The notes under the pieces: generated by a model | Databases searched by the model: none | Seen by the model: the letters and a program-made list of their open reading frames with translations, nothing else | Told to the model about the DNA's origin: nothing | Translations under genes and position numbers: made by a program | NCBI RefSeq assembly: GCF_900608595.1 | Contig: NZ_UWYY01000004.1 | Span: 124,001-188,000, forward strand | Source: Promicromonospora panici | GTDB lineage: Bacteria; Actinomycetota; Actinomycetes; Actinomycetales; Cellulomonadaceae | Direction of reading: 5' to 3' | Length of the DNA: 64,000 nt | Shown here: piece by piece, positions 43,521-51,762 of the stretch | Numbering within the stretch: position 1 is the first letter of the stretch | Layout of the letters: each line of letters opens with the position of its first letter

Positions 43521-44726
43521 ATGAGCCTCACCGTGCGCCGCGTCGAGTACACCGACCAGCCGGAATACACGCGACTGGGCGGCGAGGCGTTCGGCACCCC
43601 CGCGGGCGGCCGCCCGGCCCCCACCCGCGAGGAGTGGGACGCGGCGGGCTTCCGCGAGTGGGGCACGTTCGACGACGGGGACCTGACCGCCCGCCTGCGC
43701 GTCTATGGCTTCACGTCGTGGTTCCACGGCGCGCAGGTCCCGACTGCGGGCGTGGCCGGGGTCGCGGTCGCGCCTGAACGGCGTGGCTCGGGTCACCTGG
43801 CGCGCCTCTTCGGCGCCGCCCTCGACGAGGCGCGCGACCGCGGGGAGGTCATCTCCACCCTGTTCCCGACGGCGCCCGGCATCTACCGCGGGCTCGGCTA
43901 CGACGTGGTCGGCTCGTTCGACGACGTCGACGTCCCGCTGCAGAACCTGAGCCGCGTGGCGGCGCCCGACGGCGTGGTCACCCGCCGGGCGAGCGTCGCC
44001 GACTACGACGCGGTGGTCGCCGTCCACCGCGCGTGGGCCGCCGCCCAGAACGGGCCCGTCTCGCGGGCGGAGAAGCCGTTCTGGACCCCGCCGGAGAAGT
44101 TCTTCGCCGACTACACGGGCGTCACGCTGGCCGTCGACGGCTCGGGCGACGTCGTCGGCTTCGCGAGCTGGATCCGCGGCGAGGGGTACACGCCCGCCAC
44201 CGCCGTCATGGAGGTCGACGACCTCATCGCCCTGACGCCCGGCGCCGCCCGTGCCCTGTGGCGCACCGTCGGCAGCTTCTCGTCGGTGGTCGGCACGGCG
44301 CGCGTGTCGACGTCGGGCCTGGACCCCGCGTGGCTGGTGCTGCCCGACCTGACCGCGACGGTGCACGCAGCCCACCCCTACATGCTGCGGATCCTGGACG
44401 TGGCCGGCGCGCTGGGCGGCGTGGAGTCGCCGCTCGAGGGGGCGCAGGTCCCGTTCGCGGTCCGCGGCGCGCGGGATCTCGCGGGCGCCTGGACCCTCAC
44501 GGTGTCCGACGGCGTCACTCACCTCGCGCGCGACGCCGTCGCGATCGAGGACGCGCACCACGTGCGGCCGGTGCTGAGCCCGAACGGGCTGGCGCTGCTG
44601 TACGCGGGCGCCCAGTCCGCCGCGAACCTGCGAACGGCGGGCCACCTGACCGGCGCCCCCGGCCACGACGCCGTCCTGAGCGCCTTGTTCGCGGGCCGCC
44701 AGCTCCACGTCCGCGACTACTTCTGA
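43521..44726 (+). CDS. Eis-like GNAT acetyltransferase
   Basis: A 401-residue protein of the Eis type: an N-terminal GNAT domain with VAPERRGSGHLARLFGAALD, a second GNAT-like half (FASWIRGEGYTPATAVMEVD), and a C-terminal SCP2-like domain. It ends in HVRDYF; a terminal Phe carboxylate acts as general base in characterised Eis proteins. It can acetylate amines such as aminoglycosides, but the native substrate is unknown. Start ATG follows TATGGT by 7 nt, suggesting leaderless translation. A family A palindrome follows its stop. Confidence 0.87.
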   Translation: MSLTVRRVEYTDQPEYTRLGGEAFGTPAGGRPAPTREEWDAAGFREWGTFDDGDLTARLRVYGFTSWFHGAQVPTAGVAGVAVAPERRGSGHLARLFGAALDEARDRGEVISTLFPTAPGIYRGLGYDVVGSFDDVDVPLQNLSRVAAPDGVVTRRASVADYDAVVAVHRAWAAAQNGPVSRAEKPFWTPPEKFFADYTGVTLAVDGSGDVVGFASWIRGEGYTPATAVMEVDDLIALTPGAARALWRTVGSFSSVVGTARVSTSGLDPAWLVLPDLTATVHAAHPYMLRILDVAGALGGVESPLEGAQVPFAVRGARDLAGAWTLTVSDGVTHLARDAVAIEDAHHVRPVLSPNGLALLYAGAQSAANLRTAGHLTGAPGHDAVLSALFAGRQLHVRDYF

Positions 44727-44732
44727 CCGCTC

Positions 44733-44799
44733 CTTGCTGTGGGCGCAGCCGTTGCGACCACCTGCCCGGTTCAGCCGCAACGGTCACGCCCACAACAAG
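44733..44799. repeat. 67-bp palindromic repeat, family A, copy 2
   Basis: CTTGCTGTGGGCG and CGCCCACAACAAG are the outer arms; CCGTTGCG pairs with CGCAACGG inside. The centre differs from copy 1 but total length is identical. It lies between genes of the same direction. Confidence 0.85.
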
Positions 44800-44817
44800 A
44801 GCCCCATACTTGGGGCC

Positions 44818-45036
44818 GTGGATATTCCTGTCGCCTGGTCCGTCGTACTGATCGTCACCGCTCTGTGGAACCTGCTCATCTGGCCGCGGTTCCGGCAGCG
44901 CATCGTCGCCGATCCCCGGTCGCGCGACGCCGACGGCCGCGCCACGAAGTTCCTCACGGTGCACAGCGTCCTGATCGCGGTCTCGCTTGCCCTGGCCCTC
45001 GCGGTCGGCGTCCTGGGCATCGTCACCCTGCTCTGA
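44818..45036 (+). CDS. SCO4848-family small membrane protein
   Basis: A 72-residue protein with two membrane helices: VAWSVVLIVTALWNLLIWPRF and FLTVHSVLIAVSLALALAVGV, joined by a charged loop. The WNLLIWPRF...FLTVHSVL pattern fits the small actinobacterial SCO4848 family of unknown function. The GTG start is preceded by CATACT, a -10-like box, 7 nt upstream. It lies just ahead of the tetR-PNPOx pair. Confidence 0.66.
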   Translation: MDIPVAWSVVLIVTALWNLLIWPRFRQRIVADPRSRDADGRATKFLTVHSVLIAVSLALALAVGVLGIVTLL

Positions 45037-45053
45037 CACGTCGCGAGTTGTCG

Positions 45054-45075
45054 CCATACCTGGAGGTAGGTATGG
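45054..45075. promoter_or_regulatory. TetR operator overlapping the -10 of its own gene
   Basis: CCATACCT and AGGTATGG arms with a 6-nt spacer. The right arm overlaps TATGGT, a -10 candidate 7 nt before the tetR ATG, so the repressor would block its own promoter and the coupled oxidase gene. Confidence 0.65.
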
Positions 45076-45083
45076 TGCAGGGC

Positions 45084-45644
45084 ATGACAACAGCCAGCAC
45101 ACGCGAACGCCTCATCGGCGCCGCGCAGGATCTCTTCGCCGTCCAGGGCGTCGGGGCCACGAGCCCGCGCGCGGTGCTGGCGGCCTCCGGCGTCGGGCAG
45201 GGCAGCCTCTACCACCACTTCCCCACCAAGCACGATCTCGCGGTCGCCGCCGTCGGGGCCACCGTGGACGACGCGCTCGCCCAGGCCATGCGCACGCTGG
45301 GCAGCGACTCCCCCGCCATCGAGCGCCTCGCCGCCTACCTCGAGCGGCCGCGCGACGCCTTGGCCGGCTGCAAGGTCGGGCGACACACCTCCGACCAGGC
45401 GGTGATGGACGACGACGGCCTGCGCGACGTCCTCAACGCCTACTTCGTGCGACTGCTCGGCGTCATCACCCAGATCTTCCGCGAGACCGGCCTGACCGAC
45501 GACGTCGCCCGCGACCGCGCACACGCCGCCCTCGCGATCATCCAGGGCGGGTACGTCCTCGCCCGCGCCACACAGGACCCCGATGCACTCACCGCCGCCG
45601 TGCGCGGCTTCGTCGGCCTGCTGACCCAGAAGGAGACCACGTGA
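45084..45644 (+). CDS. TetR/AcrR family regulator
   Basis: A 186-residue repressor: STRERLIGAAQDLFAVQGVG, then PRAVLAASGVGQGSLYHHFP with the helix-turn-helix, then KHDLAVAAVGATVDDALAQA. The C-terminal ligand domain includes GCKVGRHTSDQAVMDDDGLR, as in YezE/LmrA-type members. The preferred start is the ATG after TATGGT. It autoregulates in all likelihood through the palindrome at its promoter, and its stop overlaps the next gene (GTGA). Confidence 0.88.
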   Translation: MTTASTRERLIGAAQDLFAVQGVGATSPRAVLAASGVGQGSLYHHFPTKHDLAVAAVGATVDDALAQAMRTLGSDSPAIERLAAYLERPRDALAGCKVGRHTSDQAVMDDDGLRDVLNAYFVRLLGVITQIFRETGLTDDVARDRAHAALAIIQGGYVLARATQDPDALTAAVRGFVGLLTQKETT

Positions 45645-46294
45645 CCTTCCGCGAGCGCCTGCGCGCGCTGCCCGCCTTCCCCCGGCCCGGGCTGCCGGAC
45701 CTCGACACGGAGGCGGCCCCGTCGTCACCGCACGAGCTGTTCGCGACCTGGATGGACGAGGCGATCGACGCCGGTCTGCTGCTCCCGCACGCGGCGACGC
45801 TCTCGACCGCGGACGCCGCGGGGCACGTCCACGCCCGCGTCCTGCTCCTCAAGGATCTGACGGCGGACGGCTGGTGGTTCGCCTCGCAGTCGACGAGTCC
45901 GAAGGGCCGCGACCTGGCGGCGAACCCGCACGCCGCGATGACCTTTCTGTGGCCGGAGCTGGGCCGCCAGGTCAAGGTGACGGGCAGCGCGGCGTCGGCC
46001 GGGGTGGATGCGAGCCGGGCGGACTTCCTCGCGCGGTCCGACCTCTCGCGCGCCGTCGGCCTCGTGAATCACCAGAGCGAGCCGCTCTCCTCCATGGCGG
46101 AGTACGAGCGGGCGTTCGCCGAGGCGCTGCGCGCCGTCACCGCCGATCCCGAGCTGGTGGCCCCGGACTGGACCGCCTACGTGCTCGCCCCGACGGAGGT
46201 CGAGTTCTGGCAGGCGCCGGACGACGGCCCGCACGTCCGCCTGCTGTACCGGGCGGACGCCGACGGCTGGACCACCGGCCTGATGTGGCCCTGA
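45641..46294 (+). CDS. Pyridoxamine 5'-phosphate oxidase family protein (PdxH-like)
   Basis: A 217-residue FMN split-barrel protein. It shows HVHARVLLLKDLTADGWWFA, SPKGRDLAANPHAAMTFLWP, LGRQVKVTGSA, and a PNPOx C-terminal dimerisation-like end (VEFWQAPDDGPHVRLLYRAD). PdxH makes pyridoxal phosphate. The control by an adjacent TetR and several departures at the end make a related oxidoreductase role possible. The GTG overlaps the tetR stop by 4 nt. Confidence 0.78.
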   Translation: MTFRERLRALPAFPRPGLPDLDTEAAPSSPHELFATWMDEAIDAGLLLPHAATLSTADAAGHVHARVLLLKDLTADGWWFASQSTSPKGRDLAANPHAAMTFLWPELGRQVKVTGSAASAGVDASRADFLARSDLSRAVGLVNHQSEPLSSMAEYERAFAEALRAVTADPELVAPDWTAYVLAPTEVEFWQAPDDGPHVRLLYRADADGWTTGLMWP

Positions 46295-46338
46295 CGCCTG
46301 ACACTTGCTGACCGATATCGCTCCGACGAAGGACAACC

Positions 46339-47010
46339 GTGACCACGAGCACCGCCCACGTCCCCCACGCCCTCGCCGACTCGGCGGCCGGGCTCGACGC
46401 CCTGCTGGACGCCGTCGGGCAGCTGACCGACGAGGACCTCGCCGGGCCGTCAGCCCTTGCGGGCTGGACCCGGGGGCACGTCCTGTCGCACGTCGCGGGA
46501 GTGGGCGGCGCGATGCTCGGCCAGGCGCGGGCCGCCGAACGCGGCGAGGTGGTCCCCGTCTACGCGAGCCAGGAGGCCCGAGACGAGGGGATCGAGGCCG
46601 GCTCCGGCCGTACCGTCGCCGAGCACCTGGCGGTGCTGGACGCCCTCCGCGACGACATGGCGCGGACCTGGCCCGAACCCGGCTCGTCGCTCTGGGACGC
46701 TCCGAGCGGGTACCGGGGCGGGCCGTTGTCGGGCTGCCTGCTCGGCTGGTGGCGCGAGGTGCGGATCCACTCGGTCGACGCGCTCGCCGGCACGTCCCGG
46801 CAGGTCGGGTACGAGACGTGGGACGACACCCTGTGCGCTCACCTGCGCGAGTTCCTGGCGGTACGGCTGCCCGACGGCGTGTCCGTGGACGGCGTCGCCG
46901 GCGACCCCCGCGACGTCACCGCGTGGCTGGCCGGGCGCGTCCCGGTGACGCCGCTGCGGGGCGACCTGCCCGAGCTGGGGCCCTGGCCGTCAGCGCTCCC
47001 GGCGAGGTGA
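46339..47010 (+). CDS. Mycothiol-dependent maleylpyruvate isomerase-family protein
   Basis: A 223-residue DinB-like four-helix protein of the MDMPI family: DLAGPSALAGWTRGHVLSHV with the first metal His, GWWREVRIHSVDALAG with the second, and a C-terminal domain (WDDTLCAHLREFLAVRLP). Such proteins use mycothiol in isomerisation or detoxification; the substrate is unknown. The GTG follows GAAGGAC by about 6 nt. Confidence 0.82.
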   Translation: MTTSTAHVPHALADSAAGLDALLDAVGQLTDEDLAGPSALAGWTRGHVLSHVAGVGGAMLGQARAAERGEVVPVYASQEARDEGIEAGSGRTVAEHLAVLDALRDDMARTWPEPGSSLWDAPSGYRGGPLSGCLLGWWREVRIHSVDALAGTSRQVGYETWDDTLCAHLREFLAVRLPDGVSVDGVAGDPRDVTAWLAGRVPVTPLRGDLPELGPWPSALPAR

Positions 47011-47110
47011 ACGCGTGGTGAAGGCGGCGCGGACGACGCGAGTGAGGGAGGTCACGGAACACAGCGCGTGATTCATGCCACAGCGCTCGTTCCGCTTTTC
47101 ACAAGCCCGC

Positions 47111-47116
47111 TAATGT
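47111..47116 (+). promoter_or_regulatory. Candidate -10 box (TAATGT) for mqo
   Basis: TAATGT ends 7 nt before the GTG of mqo, without a Shine-Dalgarno, again suggesting a leaderless transcript. Confidence 0.5.
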
Positions 47117-47123
47117 TCTTGAC

Positions 47124-48620
47124 GTGACTTCTTACCTCCAGACAGCCCCGCGTCCCTCCGAAGAGGTCGACGTCGCGCTGATCGGCGGAGGGATCATGAG
47201 CGCCACCCTCGGCGCGCTGCTCACGATCCTCGAGCCGACCTGGCGAATCGGAATCTACGAGCGTCTCGACCAGGTGGCACTCGAGTCGTCGAACCCGTGG
47301 AACAACGCGGGTACCGGCCACTCCGCACTCTGCGAGCTGAACTACACGCCGGAGCGCAAGGACGGCTCCGTCGACATCTCCAAGGCGGTGACGATCAACG
47401 AGCAGTTCCACACCTCACGCGAGTTCTGGAACCACCTGCTCACCGCCGGCCTGATGGAGGGCACCGACTTCATCAACGTCACCCCGCACATGACGTTCGT
47501 GCGCGGGGCTGACAACGTGGACTTCCTGCGCCGCCGGTACGAGGCGCTGAGCGTGCACCCGCTGTTCAGCGACATGGAGTTCAGCTCGGACCCTGCCGTC
47601 ATCGGGCAGTGGGCCCCTCTGATGACCCTGGAGCGCGACGCCGACGAGCCGATCGCCGCGACGCGCGCCGCCGCCGGCACCGACGTCGACTTCGGCTCGC
47701 TCACCAAGAAGCTGGTCGACTTCGCCACCGCGCACAACACCGAGCTGCACCTGAACCACGAGGTCCGCGGACTGAAGAAGCTGCGTGACGGCCGCTGGCG
47801 TCTGAGCCTGCGCGACCGCTCCTGGAACGCCGGGACCCGGCGTCGCACTGTCACGGCCAAGTTCGTCTTCGTCGGCGCGGGCGGTGGCGCGCTGCCGCTG
47901 CTCCAGGCGTCGGGCATCAAGGAGGCGCGCGGTTACGGCGGTTTCCCGATCTCGGGCGAGTTCCTGCGCACCTCGTCGCCGGAGATCGTGGCCCAGCACA
48001 ACGCCAAGGTGTACGGCAAGGCTGACGTCGGCGCCCCGCCCATGTCCGTGCCGCACCTGGACACGCGCATCGTGGACGGCAAGAGCTACCTCATGTTCGG
48101 CCCGTACGCCGGGTTCAGCCCCAAGTACCTCAAGAAGGGCAAGTACCTGGGCCTGATCACGTCGCTGCGCCACCACAACCTGTTCTCGATGCTCGGCGCG
48201 GGCGTGAAGAACCTCGACCTCAGCGCCTACCTGGTGGGTCAGGTCGCCGCCGCGCCGGAGACCAAGTTCCACGAGCTGCAGCGGTTCATGCCGACGGCGC
48301 AGCCCGGGGACTGGGAGAAGATCACCGCCGGCCAGCGCGTCCAGGTCATCAAGTGGGTCAAGGGCAAGGGTGGTGTGCTGGAGTTCGGCACCGAGGTCGT
48401 CGCGGCCCAGGACGGCTCCATCGCCGGCCTGCTGGGCGCGTCCCCCGGCGCCTCGACCGCCGTCGCCGCCATGACCGGCCTGCTGGAGCGCTGCTTCCCC
48501 GCCAAGTACGACGAGTGGAAGCCGCAGCTCACCTCGATGATGCCGAGCCTCGGCGGCGGCGTCGACTACGACACCGCGGAGCTCACGCGGCACGCGGAGA
48601 GGGTGACTGCGGGCGCCTGA
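47124..48620 (+). CDS. mqo: Malate:quinone oxidoreductase
   Basis: A 498-residue FAD enzyme: VDVALIGGGIMSATLGALLT (dinucleotide fold), NPWNNAGTGHSALCELNYTP, and GAGGGALPLLQASGIKEARG with FPISGEFLRTSSPEIVAQHN, all diagnostic of Mqo. It oxidises malate to oxaloacetate at the membrane and reduces menaquinone, feeding the respiratory chain and TCA cycle. The gene stands alone. Confidence 0.96.
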   Translation: MTSYLQTAPRPSEEVDVALIGGGIMSATLGALLTILEPTWRIGIYERLDQVALESSNPWNNAGTGHSALCELNYTPERKDGSVDISKAVTINEQFHTSREFWNHLLTAGLMEGTDFINVTPHMTFVRGADNVDFLRRRYEALSVHPLFSDMEFSSDPAVIGQWAPLMTLERDADEPIAATRAAAGTDVDFGSLTKKLVDFATAHNTELHLNHEVRGLKKLRDGRWRLSLRDRSWNAGTRRRTVTAKFVFVGAGGGALPLLQASGIKEARGYGGFPISGEFLRTSSPEIVAQHNAKVYGKADVGAPPMSVPHLDTRIVDGKSYLMFGPYAGFSPKYLKKGKYLGLITSLRHHNLFSMLGAGVKNLDLSAYLVGQVAAAPETKFHELQRFMPTAQPGDWEKITAGQRVQVIKWVKGKGGVLEFGTEVVAAQDGSIAGLLGASPGASTAVAAMTGLLERCFPAKYDEWKPQLTSMMPSLGGGVDYDTAELTRHAERVTAGA

Positions 48621-48680
48621 CCGGCCCCAGCCGCTTGACCGGAACGTAAGATCCCGCACTCATCGGGCTCCTGCGCTCGC

Positions 48681-50228
48681 TCAGACCGCGGCCAGCTCTC
48701 CCAGCCGGGCGGTCCAGCGGTCCAGCAGCGCGTCCACCGTTCCGACGGCGGTCGCGGTACGCGGCATGCGCGCCCGCACCGAGATCCCATCGTCGGTGCG
48801 GGACACCCACAGCTGAAGGTCGTCGGCCCGGGTGGCCGCCGACACGTGGTGCGCCCGCCGTCCGGCGTTCGCGGCGTGCCCCGGCAGCCGCCGGTAGTCG
48901 AGGTAGGACACCTGGAAGATGTCCACCCGCGGGAACCGCAGCGGCTGGGGCAGCGACTCCGCCACCTGTTCGAGGGGCACTGCGGACAGTTCGCGCGCGG
49001 CCCGCACGGCCTTGCCGGTGGCGGCGAGTGCCGTGTCGGTCACGGTGTTGGCACCTGCGGTGACGTCGACCTCGACGCGCAGCGGCACCGTTGTGGTGTG
49101 CCAGCCCACGGCCCGGCGCGCGGCGGCGTCGGCCCGGGTGTGCACCGGCAGGAGCGTCTCCAGGACGGCGGGGCCGCCCAGATCCGCGACAGCTCGGGCG
49201 AGCGTCGCCAGCACCGCGGCCGACGTCGACGCACCGGCCGACCTGGCGCGCGCGGCGACGGCGTCGGTGGCGACTGCGTCGACCAAGGAGTGCAGCACTG
49301 TCCGCTGCGGTACCCGCTCGCCGTCGGGCACGCCGAGCGGCAGCGGGAACGTAGGCAGCGCCCAGCCCCGGTCGTGCAGGAAGCCGTGCCAGGTCGCGAG
49401 CCGCGGGTCGTCGGCGCCGACGGGTTCCGGCGTGACCGACAGGGCTTCCGGCTCGGCCACCCGTGGAACGTCCCGGTCGATCGTGGCCAGAGCCGCTTCC
49501 GGCTCAGGTGCCACCAGGAGGGCCGTGCCGCCCGCCGGCAGAGCCGCGCCCGCCAGGGCCGCGCCCGCCAGGGCCGCGCCCGCCGGAGCCGCACCCGCCA
49601 GGGCCGGCACGGCCCACGCGGCCGGGGCGACGACGCGCAGACCCGCCGCGCGCCCGGCCCGCTGCTCGGCATAGCGCGCGGCCAGCTCGTCGACGACGAC
49701 GGTGGTCGACCAGGCGTCGGTGTGCAGGTGGTCCATGCCGAAAACGATCGTGGACCGGTCCGGGCGGCCGATCGCGGCCGGCAGGAACGCCGGGTACCCG
49801 AACGGCGCGCACCGCCGGCCGAGCTCGGCCACCAGGTGCTCGCGGGTGGCCTCGACGGTGCGGGTGAGCGGACCGTCGTCGCGCCGCCAGACGAGCCCGG
49901 CGGGATCGTGCCGCACCAGGCCCACGCCGGCGGGGCCGACACCCGCGGAGCCCAGGGGACCGCGGACCGCCTCGACCAGCAGCCCGGCGTGCCCGGCCAC
50001 GAGGTCGCGGAAGGCAGCCTCCAGTGCGTCGACGTCGACGGGGCCGTCGACGTCGAACGTGGCGGTGATCCACACGCTCGGCTCCCCCGTGGCCGCCCCG
50101 AGGAGGTGGTTGCGCTGGTTGTAACTCATCGGAGCCGGGGCAGGCGGGTGCACCGCACCCGGCAGGACGTCCCAGGTGACGACCCGGCCCGGCGCCGGCT
50201 CCCAGAGGTCAGCTGAGACGACCCGCAC
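48681..50228 (-). CDS. Condensation-domain/PapA-like acyltransferase 1
   Basis: A 515-residue stand-alone condensation-fold protein. Active-site motif FGMDHLHTDAWS carries the HxxxD pair (His167, Asp171) but Ala replaces the usual Gly. The start region (DLWEPAPGRVVTWDVLPG) and VSYLDYRRLPGHA near the C-terminus match the neighbouring acyltransferases 2 and 3. PapA-type enzymes move acyl groups from carrier proteins or CoA to hydroxyls. The GTG start is supported by GGAGG 6 nt upstream and overlaps gene 2 by 20 nt. A 15-bp tandem repeat encodes an Ala/Gly-rich insert near residue 210-230. Confidence 0.8.
   Translation of the reverse strand: MRVVSADLWEPAPGRVVTWDVLPGAVHPPAPAPMSYNQRNHLLGAATGEPSVWITATFDVDGPVDVDALEAAFRDLVAGHAGLLVEAVRGPLGSAGVGPAGVGLVRHDPAGLVWRRDDGPLTRTVEATREHLVAELGRRCAPFGYPAFLPAAIGRPDRSTIVFGMDHLHTDAWSTTVVVDELAARYAEQRAGRAAGLRVVAPAAWAVPALAGAAPAGAALAGAALAGAALPAGGTALLVAPEPEAALATIDRDVPRVAEPEALSVTPEPVGADDPRLATWHGFLHDRGWALPTFPLPLGVPDGERVPQRTVLHSLVDAVATDAVAARARSAGASTSAAVLATLARAVADLGGPAVLETLLPVHTRADAAARRAVGWHTTTVPLRVEVDVTAGANTVTDTALAATGKAVRAARELSAVPLEQVAESLPQPLRFPRVDIFQVSYLDYRRLPGHAANAGRRAHHVSAATRADDLQLWVSRTDDGISVRARMPRTATAVGTVDALLDRWTARLGELAAV
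49542..49601. repeat. 15-bp tandem repeat, four units, in acyltransferase 1
   Basis: Four units of type RGCCGCRCCCGCCRG, encoding AGAAP/AGAAL peptides in the middle of the protein. Units are nearly identical and in frame, so copy number could vary without disruption. Confidence 0.75.
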
Positions 50229-51762
50229 CGGTCGCCTCCAGATGCTCGACCCCGGCCGCACCGACCGTCGCAGCCGCCCCAGCCGCCCCGACCGTCGCCA
50301 GCACGCCGGCCGCCGCCTCGAACGTGGCGGTCAGCTCGGCGATGTAGCGGTCGGCGGCGGCCTGCGCCGCCGGGGTGTCCGGGGTCTGCATGACGAGGTA
50401 CAGCCGCTCGTGGTCGCGGTTCACCCACAGCGACGCGTTGGCGGTGCGGCCCTCGCCCGTGAAGTGCAGGCCACGGTCGTAGGCAGGCCGCCCGACGCCG
50501 GGGAACCGGCGCAGGTCGAGGTAGCTGATGAGCTGCGGGCTGCCGAGGGAGGCCGGGTCGAGGACGCCGTCGGCCAGCATGACGCCGAGCGCCGCGTGCA
50601 CGGGGACCGCCGCCACCTTCCTGGCCTGGCGGAACGCCGCGTTCGCGACGGGCAGGACGTCGGTGAAGGACGCCGGCACGCCGCCCTTCGCCACCGGGAA
50701 CGTGACCGGCGCGAAGTTGCACAGCCAGCCCTGCGCGGTCTCGAACCCGGGCCCGCGCGAGCCGACGACCGTGACCCCGAACCAGTCGCCGGCGCCCGTC
50801 AGCCGGGCGTCGGTGAGCGCGATCGCGGCGAACACCGCGCCCGTGGAGCGGGCGCCGTGCTTGGCGGCCAGCTCGTCCAGCCGCGCGACGCCGTCGGCGT
50901 CGAGGAGGGTCATCGAGCGGATCTTCACCGGCGCCGTCTCCCCGGGCTCGAGGCCCAGGTCGAGCGCGAAGCGCGGCAGCCGGCCGTCGTGCGCCGTCAC
51001 GGCGTCGACCCAGGCCCGGATCTCGGGGGCGTCCGGCGGGGTCGCCGCGGCGAGCGCGTGCTCGGCCCGCGCGTGGTCGAGGAACGAGCCCCCGGTCGCC
51101 GGGACGGCGTCCGGTCTCGACAGGCTCGACCCACGGAGCGGGCTCGCACCGTGGGCGAGCTCCTCCGCGTACAGCTCCTCCATCTCGCTGAGCACCATCA
51201 GCTGCGAGGCGCCGTCGGTGAACGCGTGGTCGCAGCCCCAGAACAGGCTGAACCCGTCGTCCCGCACGATGGCCCCGAGCGCGAACGGCGCCCACGAGTC
51301 GGGGCGGCAGGCGGCGTCGAAGGTCGCGTTGAGGTGCGTCGTCACCCACTCGTCCCACGGGAGGCCGGGCACCGGCGAGATCGCCGGGATGTCCACCACC
51401 TCGAAGCCGACCGCCTCCGCGGGTACCAGGTGCCGCACCGGGTCGCCCCCGGCGGCGCAGGCATCGACGTCGAACCAGGTGCGCAGGCCCTCGTGCCGCC
51501 GCACGAGCCGGGTCAGCGCCCGCGCCAGCGCGGCCGCGTCGAACGCGCCGTCGAGGTGCGTCGCGGTACCCGTCCAGGCGCGGTGCTTGCCGCCGGAAGC
51601 CCGGCGCGCCGCGTAGGCGCGCAGGTGGTCGCCCTGCAGGAACGACGGCGGGCCGGGTTCCACGGGGGCCGACGCCGCCGCGGCGAGCGCCTCCGCCGTG
51701 GGCCGCAGGTGCAGCACTTGTCCGGGCCGGGCCGTCCACGTGCCCATCGCGCCGAGAATCAT
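50209..51762 (-). CDS. Condensation-domain/PapA-like acyltransferase 2
   Basis: A 517-residue paralogue with the full HxxxDG motif (WGCDHAFTDGASQL; His179, Asp183). It has an N-terminal MGTWTARPGQVLHLRP, THLDGAFDAAALARALTRLV for the donor half, and ISYLDLRRFPGVG plus LWVNRDHERLYLVM in the acceptor half. It is the middle gene of an overlapping three-gene unit: ATGA overlap with gene 3 upstream, 20 nt with gene 1 downstream. A family D element adds residues around 211-217 (LRGSSLSRP) between the two halves. Confidence 0.82.
   Translation of the reverse strand: MILGAMGTWTARPGQVLHLRPTAEALAAAASAPVEPGPPSFLQGDHLRAYAARRASGGKHRAWTGTATHLDGAFDAAALARALTRLVRRHEGLRTWFDVDACAAGGDPVRHLVPAEAVGFEVVDIPAISPVPGLPWDEWVTTHLNATFDAACRPDSWAPFALGAIVRDDGFSLFWGCDHAFTDGASQLMVLSEMEELYAEELAHGASPLRGSSLSRPDAVPATGGSFLDHARAEHALAAATPPDAPEIRAWVDAVTAHDGRLPRFALDLGLEPGETAPVKIRSMTLLDADGVARLDELAAKHGARSTGAVFAAIALTDARLTGAGDWFGVTVVGSRGPGFETAQGWLCNFAPVTFPVAKGGVPASFTDVLPVANAAFRQARKVAAVPVHAALGVMLADGVLDPASLGSPQLISYLDLRRFPGVGRPAYDRGLHFTGEGRTANASLWVNRDHERLYLVMQTPDTPAAQAAADRYIAELTATFEAAAGVLATVGAAGAAATVGAAGVEHLEATGAGRLS
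51113..51131. repeat. TCGAC-rich short element, family D, in acyltransferase 2
   Basis: GGTCTCGACAGGCTCGACC on the plus strand. It is the cleanest match to the family D core and lies between the two halves of the acyltransferase. Confidence 0.6.
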
